Shown here in pieces: positions 16,808 to 22,750 of a stretch of DNA of 30,541 nt. Position 1 is the first letter of the stretch, and each line of letters starts with the position of its first letter. The translations under genes and the position numbers were made by a program. The DNA is from Cellvibrionales bacterium UBA1854. Its GTDB lineage: Bacteria > Pseudomonadota > Gammaproteobacteria > Pseudomonadales > Porticoccaceae. The notes under the pieces are model-generated. The model was not told the DNA's origin, did no database searches, and worked only from the letters and a program-made list of their open reading frames with translations. The stretch spans positions 1 through 30,541 of the forward strand of contig DDII01000038.1 in NCBI GenBank assembly GCA_002338445.1. The letters are read 5' to 3'.

Positions 16808-16823
16808 AATTGTCCGAACAATT
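16808..16823. promoter_or_regulatory. Candidate operator dyad 1 (VOC/TPP divergent region)
   Basis: AATTGT-CCGA-ACAATT is a 6+4+6 inverted repeat located 51 bp before the VOC start codon and about 100 bp before the TPP-enzyme start. Its size and position suit a dimeric repressor. No sequence-specific assignment to a known regulator is possible. Confidence 0.35.
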
Positions 16824-16867
16824 CTGCCTCTGTACAAATGGATGGACCTGCGGCATTGTTTCCTTAA

Positions 16868-16895
16868 TTGGAGCGTAATGTCAACGCTCTATATT
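16868..16895 (+). promoter_or_regulatory. Candidate promoter and operator dyad 2 for the TPP enzyme
   Basis: TTGGAG (16868-16873) and TATATT (16890-16895) are spaced by 16 bases and would start transcription about 20 bases before the TPP-enzyme ATG. The inverted repeat GAGCGT-N7-ACGCTC (16871-16889) overlaps the -35 box and fills the spacer, a classic position for repression. The -35 match is moderate. Confidence 0.4.
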
Positions 16896-16923
16896 GCAGC
16901 TAATATGTTAAAGGGAAACGCGA

Positions 16924-18474
16924 ATGAATGGAGCAGAGGCACTTATTGAGACCTTATTCAAGGGGGGCGTGAGGGTGTGTTTTGCAAATCCCGGCACCTC
17001 AGAAATGCAGCTCGTGGCGGCAATTGACAAACAGGATGGGATGGAAGCAATTCTGGGTTTGTTTGAAGGGGTGGTTACGGGCGCGGCCGATGGATATGCG
17101 CGCATGACGGATGCGCCAGCGGCGACTTTATTGCACCTCGGCCCAGGATTGGCAAATGGCCTGGCCAATATCCACAATGCGCGGCGTGCGCACACAGCAA
17201 TGATCAATATTGTGGGTGATCATGCGGTCGATCATCTTAAGTATGACGCACCATTGACTTCAGATATAGTTGGGATAGCCTCACCGATGTCGGATTGGGT
17301 TCGTACCTCAAGCTCACCCTCTGATCTTGCAGTCGCAGGCGCAGAAGCTATTGTTGCCTCTCAAATTTATCCAGGGCAGATTGCCACAGTGGTTGCTCCC
17401 GGGGACCATGCCTGGACTGATGGTGCCGAGGCAGCTACGTGTGGAAAAATTCCAGATGTACAAAAGGTAAGTGAGCTTGATGTATCAGAGGCCGCTGCTG
17501 TTCTGAAAAATAGGACGAGAAAGAGCGCTCTATTCCTCGGTGGGAGGGCTTTGCGGGAGGCTGCCCTTTTTCACGCGGGTCGAGTCGTTGCAGCAACAGG
17601 TGCGCGAATTATCTGTGAAACTATAAATGCGAGATGGCAGAGGGGTGCTGGGAGAGTGATGGCAGAGCGATTACCGTATTTTTCGGAGATGGCGGTCAAA
17701 TATCTTGACGGACTTGAACAGATTGTATTCGTTGGCTGTAAACCACCAGTGGCTTTTTTTGCATATCCAGGAAAAAAAAGCTGGATATCCCCAAAGAGAG
17801 CTAAACTTGTTCAGCTGGCAGAAGTATCAACTGACGCAGAGGATGCGTTGCGTAGGTTAGCTGATGAATTGGATGCGCCAAGGCTACCTGCAAATGTTCA
17901 AGATGAGACACCTGCGAACTTTGAGCGTGGCAAGCTTACTCGGGAGTCCGCGGGAGTAATTATTTCAAAGCTGATGCCTGAGAACGCAATTGTCTCTGAT
18001 GAGTCCGGTACTAGTGGCGGCGCAGCATTTCGATACAGCGCAGGTGGACCGAAACACGACTGGTTGATGATTACAGGAGGGGCCATAGGACAGGGTCTTC
18101 CAGTGGCAGTGGGCGCAGCTGTGGCGTGTCGGGAACGGAAGGTTATTGCATTACAGGCAGATGGATCAGGTATGTACACCGTTCAAGCTCTATGGACTAT
18201 GGCAAGAGAGAATCTTGATGTATTGACGATAATTATGAAGAACAATAGTTATGGAATTCTCAATATTGAACTCGGTCGTGTGGGCGTTGCACATCCCGGA
18301 TCTAAAGCTCTTTCACTTCTAGATTTATCCAACCCGACCCTAAACTGGGTCTCGATATCAGAGGGTCTTGGCGTTAAGGCAGTCAGAGCAGAAACTACCG
18401 ACGAGTTTTTCGAAGCAGTTTCACGGGCAATGGATAGTAAAGGTCCGCGTTTAGTTGAGGCTCTACTCGTATGA
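16924..18474 (+). CDS. TPP-dependent acetolactate-synthase-like enzyme
   Basis: A 516-residue thiamine-diphosphate enzyme with the three-domain layout of the acetolactate synthase/benzoylformate decarboxylase group. The N-terminal domain has ANPGTSEMQL (21-30) and LFEGVVTGAADGYARM (46-61), with E48 in the place of the cofactor-activating Glu. The C-terminal domain carries the TPP/Mg motif from QADGSG (411-416) to KNNSYGIL (439-446), 26 residues between the DG and NN elements. It is shorter than biosynthetic acetolactate synthases (about 570), and no small-subunit gene is adjacent, so branched-chain amino acid synthesis is unlikely. A 2-oxoacid decarboxylase or a C-C lyase acting on acyl-CoA would fit, but the substrate is unknown. 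AAGGGA is seven bases before ATG. An 8-bp hairpin with an A8 loop lies inside at 17763-17788. Confidence 0.88.
   Translation: MNGAEALIETLFKGGVRVCFANPGTSEMQLVAAIDKQDGMEAILGLFEGVVTGAADGYARMTDAPAATLLHLGPGLANGLANIHNARRAHTAMINIVGDHAVDHLKYDAPLTSDIVGIASPMSDWVRTSSSPSDLAVAGAEAIVASQIYPGQIATVVAPGDHAWTDGAEAATCGKIPDVQKVSELDVSEAAAVLKNRTRKSALFLGGRALREAALFHAGRVVAATGARIICETINARWQRGAGRVMAERLPYFSEMAVKYLDGLEQIVFVGCKPPVAFFAYPGKKSWISPKRAKLVQLAEVSTDAEDALRRLADELDAPRLPANVQDETPANFERGKLTRESAGVIISKLMPENAIVSDESGTSGGAAFRYSAGGPKHDWLMITGGAIGQGLPVAVGAAVACRERKVIALQADGSGMYTVQALWTMARENLDVLTIIMKNNSYGILNIELGRVGVAHPGSKALSLLDLSNPTLNWVSISEGLGVKAVRAETTDEFFEAVSRAMDSKGPRLVEALLV
17763..17788. repeat. 8-bp hairpin enclosing an A8 tract in the TPP-enzyme gene
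   Basis: ATATCCAG (17763-17770) and CTGGATAT (17781-17788) are exact inverted repeats around G-A8-G. The eight adenines are in coding sequence (Lys-Lys of PGKKSW), a run prone to slippage. Confidence 0.8.
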
Positions 18475-18490
18475 TATCGAGGAATATCAT
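18471..18490. terminator. Short dyad between convergent genes
   Basis: ATGATAT-N6-ATATCAT overlaps the stop codon of the TPP enzyme and lies in the 23-bp gap before the stop of the nucleoside hydrolase. It could act weakly in both directions, but the stem is AT-rich and has no T-run. Confidence 0.2.
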
Positions 18491-18497
18491 GAAGCCA

Positions 18498-19424
18498 TCA
18501 TAGCACTTCCGCATGGACAAATTGATTGACAGTCTTGTAAAAATCTTTGACGATATTTTGTTCGTCAAAATTTTCTTTTATAGTAATTGTCCTTTGGTTA
18601 TTGGGGCGATTTAGCCAATTACCGTTATCGAGCATTGGTGCGGGTATTATTACTTCGCTGGACCATTTAGAATTTTTTATAATAGCTGCTGCTGCCATGT
18701 CATAAAGCGCCCTAGATGGGGGCTCACCGTGGAGGTAAGTGTTGTTGAGAAGATTTATTGAATAGTCACCAAAATAGTGGAAAATGCCGCCATGGCGACC
18801 AATTACGCCATCCTTTATCCAAGGGCCTTTGCCGGCGATATTTTTCTCCAGTGCTTGTGGAGTAACTCTCACAGCTCCCGTTCCTGACTTGGAAAAATAA
18901 CGGACAACGGCTATCTCAAGGTCCACTTCAGTGTCTAAGACATAGTTGACGGATTCTTGATCATTTACGAGGTTGTATTCGCCAGGATCGGGATAGTTTG
19001 ACCCAAGCCACACAATCTTGAGTTTATCCGCTATTGTGGGAGTTTTTTTGAGTGCTAAGGCAACGTTGGTCAGCTTCCCTATGGCAAGTAAAACTAGTTT
19101 TTGTTTTTCCGGTCTGGAGGCTCTTTTAATGATTAGGTTGACTGCGTCGATGCCATCGAAGCTTTCTCGCATGACATCCTTAGAAATTTCTTTGAAGCAA
19201 CCTGAGGCTCCTCGCGTCACCTTTAAGGAGGGATAAAGTCCACAAAGTTTTACGATTCTTTCTGCTTCTTCGGCTTGAGCCTCTATGTCGCCACCGTTAT
19301 CTGTCCGATTCACCGTTATTCCTTCAATGAGGAACGATTCCCCACTCAGAAGAAGATAAGCAATCGCTTGCTGGTCATCTATTTCATTATTTGCATCGGT
19401 ATCTAGGAGGATCCTTGTTTTCAA
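18498..19424 (-). CDS. Nucleoside hydrolase (IUNH) family protein
   Basis: A 308-residue protein of the inosine-uridine nucleoside hydrolase fold. ILLDTDANNEIDDQQAIAYLL (5-25) is the Ca-binding Asp cluster in a variant form (usual D-T-D-P-G-x-D-D). WLGSNYPDPGEYNLVNDQESVNYVL holds the ribose-binding Asn region and LYDMAAAAI the last metal-ligand Asp. Family members split N-glycosidic bonds of nucleosides into ribose and base. The variant motif somewhat recalls DUF1593 (T-D-x-x-N-E-x-D-D-Q), so a non-nucleoside glycoside is possible. Translation appears to start at a TTG (19424); no ATG fits. It is last in a minus-strand trio, 41 bp after the dioxygenase. With the ribokinase at 9855-10739 it could feed free ribose to central metabolism. 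Confidence 0.83.
   Translation of the reverse strand: MKTRILLDTDANNEIDDQQAIAYLLLSGESFLIEGITVNRTDNGGDIEAQAEEAERIVKLCGLYPSLKVTRGASGCFKEISKDVMRESFDGIDAVNLIIKRASRPEKQKLVLLAIGKLTNVALALKKTPTIADKLKIVWLGSNYPDPGEYNLVNDQESVNYVLDTEVDLEIAVVRYFSKSGTGAVRVTPQALEKNIAGKGPWIKDGVIGRHGGIFHYFGDYSINLLNNTYLHGEPPSRALYDMAAAAIIKNSKWSSEVIIPAPMLDNGNWLNRPNNQRTITIKENFDEQNIVKDFYKTVNQFVHAEVL
18540..18574. repeat. Long near-perfect hairpin at the nucleoside hydrolase 3' end
   Basis: TTTGACGA (18546-18553) and TCGTCAAA (18562-18569) pair across an 8-nt loop. Past a single unpaired C the stem continues with AAAAT/ATTTT, giving 13 bp in total. It is inside the coding sequence about 40 bp before the stop codon. On the minus (gene) strand it ends in a T-rich arm, so it might weaken transcript ends. 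Confidence 0.75.
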
Positions 19425-19465
19425 GCTTATTGCTCGCTTTGATAAAAAGTTTAATGTGTAAAAAA

Positions 19466-20281
19466 TTATGCAGGAATCGGTGTTTCTCCTCGAATCGTTG
19501 ATCTATAGCCTAATCTCATTGCTGGAAAATAGTCAAAAGAAGCGAAGTGCTGAACACAACGATTATCCCAGAAAACGACTGTATTAGGTTCCCAGCGGAT
19601 TCGACATTGGTGATTGACAGAATACGCAATGTGGTTATAAATCATCTGAAGAAGTGCTTTGCTCTCTAAAGCAGTCAAGCCCTCGATTTTTTCTACGAAT
19701 CCTGCGTTTACGAAAAGGGCCTTACGCCTGTTTAGAGGATGTAGTCTTACAACAGGATGCAAAGAGGATTCAAGTTCGTGTATTTTTTTTATTCCACTTG
19801 TGTATAGGTAATGCGCTTTTGGCACATGGAGGGCTCTAAGTTTTTGCAAGAATGTCCTCATGAGTACTGATAATGAATCGAAGGCTTGGTACATATTGGC
19901 AAAGACTGTATCACCACCAGAATCTGGTGTTATTTCCATTCTGAGCATTGATAAGCCGGGTGGTCTTGAGTCGCTGGATACGTCAGAGTGCCATAGCTCC
20001 CCTGCCGCATACTTGGAATTTTTGTCAGCTTTTATCTGAATTAATTCTTTCGGGATGTTGTCAGGATTGTTAGGTTTAATGAGGGGATCTCCTAACCTGC
20101 GAGCAAACTCAGCCTGTTGTAACATGCTCATGATAACGTTCCTCACCACCACAACGCACTTGTCCGCAGCTAGCTGCTGAATTTGAGCCAACTCTTCATC
20201 CGAAAAATCAACAAGAGGCTTGTGGTTGTGTAGTTCAACACCCAAATTTGGAGTTACCGCACTTGACTTTAGTAAACTCAT
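19466..20281 (-). CDS. TauD/TfdA-family Fe(II)/2-oxoglutarate dioxygenase
   Basis: A 271-residue dioxygenase. The iron triad is visible: H98 and D100 in ELWHSDVSSD, and H245 in WDNRCVQHFASFDY; the 2-oxoglutarate-binding Arg is R260 or R264 in YRSTIRGETP. SGGDTVFANMYQAFDSL is also typical. TauD-type enzymes hydroxylate a C-H bond, often next to a sulfonate, sulfate or ether, and the product then breaks down. A sulfate ester or aryl/alkyl ether substrate is therefore conceivable, but this is inference. I place the start at ATG 20281, because VTPNLGVEL then falls at the family's usual N-terminal position. A TTG ten codons upstream is the alternative. Neither has a strong ribosome-binding site. 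It lies between an acyl-CoA dehydrogenase-like gene and the nucleoside hydrolase. Confidence 0.87.
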   Translation of the reverse strand: MSLLKSSAVTPNLGVELHNHKPLVDFSDEELAQIQQLAADKCVVVVRNVIMSMLQQAEFARRLGDPLIKPNNPDNIPKELIQIKADKNSKYAAGELWHSDVSSDSRPPGLSMLRMEITPDSGGDTVFANMYQAFDSLSVLMRTFLQKLRALHVPKAHYLYTSGIKKIHELESSLHPVVRLHPLNRRKALFVNAGFVEKIEGLTALESKALLQMIYNHIAYSVNHQCRIRWEPNTVVFWDNRCVQHFASFDYFPAMRLGYRSTIRGETPIPA

Positions 20282-20332
20282 GAAAGCAACATCATAATCA
20301 GTGATCTTCAACCAACACGGTGGGCTTTTATC

Positions 20333-21676
20333 CTACCAAAGGTCATATTTTCTCACTTCGTTCCTTCCGACAACCATGTGATGAACCTCATCTGGGCCAT
20401 CGGCAAGCCGGAGTGTGCGCTGAGAAGCATACATTCTTGCTAACGGTGTCCACTGGGACGTTCCTGTTGCTCCGTGCATCTGAATAGCGTCATCAATAAT
20501 CTTACAAACCTTTTCGGGAACCATTGCTTTTACTGCGCTTACGTAGACGCGAGCTTCTTTGTTGCCCAAAACATCCATGGCTTTTGCCGCTTGCAGTACC
20601 ATTAGCCTACAGGCATCTATTTCAATTCTTGCTCGCGATATTACCTCCAGATTCTTACCAAGCTTGACGATTGGTTTTCCAAAGGCAACTCTGGTGCTGG
20701 CACGCTTAATCATCATCTCTAATGCTACTTCGGCAGCTCCTATCGACCTCATGCAATGATGTATTCTGCCCGGACCAAGGCGAAGTTGTGAAATTTCAAA
20801 ACCTCGCCCTTCTCCCAATAGGATATTATCTTTGGGAACACGAACATCTTTAAAGCGAATGTGCATATGACCATGTGGCGCTTCAGGATCTCCAAAAACA
20901 TGCATGGGCCCCATGATTTCTACTCCAGGGGTATCTATCGGTACAAGAATTTGGGATTGCTGACGGAACGTTTCAGCCTCTGGACTGGTTTTCACCATAG
21001 TAATCATGACCTTACACCTTGGATCACCAGCTCCGCTTATGTAATATTTCTCTCCGTTGATAACCCACTCATCACCGTCAAGGTGAGCTAGAGTACTGAT
21101 ATTTTTTGCGTCTGATGATGCGACATCAGGTTCAGTCATTGCATAAGCAGATCGGATTTCACCTGCCAGCAAGGGTTTTAACCACTGTTCTTTTTGCTGT
21201 GGTGTCCCGACCCGCTCTAGTACTTCCATGTTTCCTGTATCTGGAGCACTACAATTAAGAGTTTGTGAAGCTAGGTAAGTTTTCCCGAGTTCGGTGGCAA
21301 GATAGGCGTAATCTAAATTCGATAAGCCCTCTCCAGTTTCAGAATTTGGGAGGAAAAAGTTCCATAAACCAGCAGCCTTCGCTTTATCCTTTGCCCCTTC
21401 AAGTAATTCAAGCTGTCTGGGGTGATAACTCCAAATGTTCTCCTTTCCCTCGTCGTATGAGTGATACTCCTCAAGCATAGGCGCGACGTTTTCCGCAACA
21501 TGCTTTTTGATTGCAGCAAATAGCGGTTGTGATTCTTCAGACATATTTAGATTGAAGAGTTCCGGATTTGGAGCCGATATCATGGAGTCATCATCATATT
21601 TATTTACAGTGGATAGTGTCGGCGAATTGTTTTCAGTGCTATATAACTTTTGGAGCTTTACATTTGGTGTGGACAT
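20333..21676 (-). CDS. ACAD10/11- (LvaC-) type acyl-CoA dehydrogenase family protein
   Basis: A 447-residue acyl-CoA dehydrogenase-fold flavoprotein. AYAMTEPDVASSDAKNI and WVINGEKYYISGAGD are the FAD/substrate blocks, RIHHCMRSIGAAEVALEMM and QMHGATGTSQWTPLARMYASQ follow, and the C-terminus has RLADGPDEVHHMVVGRNEV. ADGPDEVH is characteristic of the ACAD10/11 subgroup. The base Glu of medium-chain enzymes (Y-E-G-T) is Asp here, and the alternative helix-G Glu is also missing (LGPGRIHH). ACAD10/11 and LvaC convert 4-phosphoacyl-CoA towards 3-hydroxyacyl-CoA rather than acting as ordinary dehydrogenases, so that role is likely, with the kinase at 10736-11818. Start ATG 21676 is supported by AGGAG seven bases upstream; a frame from 21748 adds 24 poorly supported residues. 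Confidence 0.9.
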   Translation of the reverse strand: MSTPNVKLQKLYSTENNSPTLSTVNKYDDDSMISAPNPELFNLNMSEESQPLFAAIKKHVAENVAPMLEEYHSYDEGKENIWSYHPRQLELLEGAKDKAKAAGLWNFFLPNSETGEGLSNLDYAYLATELGKTYLASQTLNCSAPDTGNMEVLERVGTPQQKEQWLKPLLAGEIRSAYAMTEPDVASSDAKNISTLAHLDGDEWVINGEKYYISGAGDPRCKVMITMVKTSPEAETFRQQSQILVPIDTPGVEIMGPMHVFGDPEAPHGHMHIRFKDVRVPKDNILLGEGRGFEISQLRLGPGRIHHCMRSIGAAEVALEMMIKRASTRVAFGKPIVKLGKNLEVISRARIEIDACRLMVLQAAKAMDVLGNKEARVYVSAVKAMVPEKVCKIIDDAIQMHGATGTSQWTPLARMYASQRTLRLADGPDEVHHMVVGRNEVRKYDLW

Positions 21677-21784
21677 TTGGGTACTCCTACTGGTATGGGT
21701 CGGGGCAATAAAATCTATCGCCATCACAATGTTACGAAATTCTCTCAATCACAGACTACCCAGTATACCTGGCATATCTTTAAT

Positions 21785-21817
21785 TGGGGGGTTTTCTCAA
21801 GGGGATCCCCCCATTTT
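21785..21817 (+). promoter_or_regulatory. GC-rich hairpin with T-run in the SDR leader region
   Basis: TGGGGGG (21785-21791) and CCCCCCA (21807-21813) can form a 7-bp stem, followed by TTTT. Within the same interval GGGGATCCCC (21801-21810) is a competing perfect palindrome. It lies 73 bp before the SDR start codon, between two divergent genes. It could be an attenuator of SDR transcription or an operator; a terminator of an unseen leader transcript is also possible. Confidence 0.4.
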
Positions 21818-21885
21818 GTTGACCATTGAGCAATGAACAAGCAAGCTACCTTATCAAACTTCTGTGTTTTGGGGCCAAGAAAGTT

Positions 21886-22659
21886 ATGAAAGATATATTT
21901 GATATTAGTGGTCGGGTTGCGATTGTCACTGGGGGCTCTCGCGGTATCGGTAAAATGATTGCAGCAGAGTTCGTGAAAAGAGGTGTTAAGACATACATCA
22001 CATCGCGGAAGGCTAAACCGTGTTTGGAGACTGCGGAGCAGCTTTCTGTTTTCGGAGAATGTATCGCGATTCCGTATGATCTATCAAGTTCAGAAGGGAT
22101 AGGTGGATTTATTGAGGAGATTTCTGAGCGAGAAGATCATCTTGATATTCTAATAAACAATGCTGGGGCTGTATGGACTGCGCCGTTTGACGATTTTCCT
22201 GAAAGCGGTTGGGATAAGGTAATGAATATTAATGTTAAGTCTGTATTTTTCCTGACCCAACGACTGGCGCCCTTGTTACGATTTAGCGCATCTCAAGAGC
22301 AGCCATCAAAGGTGATAAATATTGCGTCCATTGATGGGCTTCGTACTCCGAGACTTGAGACTTACTCTTACGTGGCGAGCAAGGCTGGATTAATAGGTAT
22401 GACAGGGCTAATGGCTAAGCGGCTTATAAGGGATAATATTATTGTAAACGGAATTGCGCCGGGTGCATTTTCTAGTGACATGAATATAACTGCTAGGGAC
22501 GAGCCTGACCGAATTGCGTCGGTAATACCTGCTCAGCGAATCGGGCGACCGGATGATATAGCGGGGACAGCCGTTTATATGTGTTCTCGCGCGGGAGACT
22601 ACCTTTTAGGCACAACGATCGCCGTTGATGGCGGCCTTGTCTATGCCAGGACTGATTAG
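21886..22659 (+). CDS. SDR-family NAD(P)-dependent oxidoreductase
   Basis: A 257-residue classical short-chain dehydrogenase. TGGSRGIG (15-22) is the nucleotide-binding turn, NNAG is at 91-94, the catalytic Ser is S148 in NIASIDG, and Y162/K166 form the YxxxK motif (SYVASKAG). The C-terminal GTTIAVDGGL is typical. It would oxidise or reduce a hydroxyl/keto group, possibly at the 3-position of an acyl-CoA given its neighbours. I place the start at ATG 21886 (KDIFDISGRVAIVTGG), the standard SDR N-terminus; a TTG 60 bp upstream would add an unsupported extension. It is first in a plus-strand operon with the bifunctional enzyme and an acyl-CoA dehydrogenase, and divergent from the ACAD10/11-type gene. 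Confidence 0.9.
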   Translation: MKDIFDISGRVAIVTGGSRGIGKMIAAEFVKRGVKTYITSRKAKPCLETAEQLSVFGECIAIPYDLSSSEGIGGFIEEISEREDHLDILINNAGAVWTAPFDDFPESGWDKVMNINVKSVFFLTQRLAPLLRFSASQEQPSKVINIASIDGLRTPRLETYSYVASKAGLIGMTGLMAKRLIRDNIIVNGIAPGAFSSDMNITARDEPDRIASVIPAQRIGRPDDIAGTAVYMCSRAGDYLLGTTIAVDGGLVYARTD

Positions 22660-22662
22660 TTA

Positions 22663-22693
22663 GGTGAGATCTAATTTATCTAGATTAGTTACC
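22663..22693 (+). other. Intercistronic stem-loop with flanking direct repeats
   Basis: Between the SDR stop and the next gene, GGTGA/TTACC and CTAATTT/AGATTAG pair (with G-T wobbles and a GAT bulge) around an ATCT loop, about 12 bp in all. GATTAGTTA occurs twice (22654-22662 and 22683-22691), bracketing the element. There is no T-run, so RNA processing or stability is a better guess than termination. Confidence 0.45.
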
Positions 22694-22750
22694 TCCGTTT
22701 AAATGTTAGAGACAGAGAAGATGAAAGATCAGAAGATTGGGAGAAGGTTT

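Noticed and set aside
16924..18474. ilvB-type biosynthetic acetolactate synthase
   Set aside because: Too short, no regulatory subunit and no branched-chain amino acid genes nearby.
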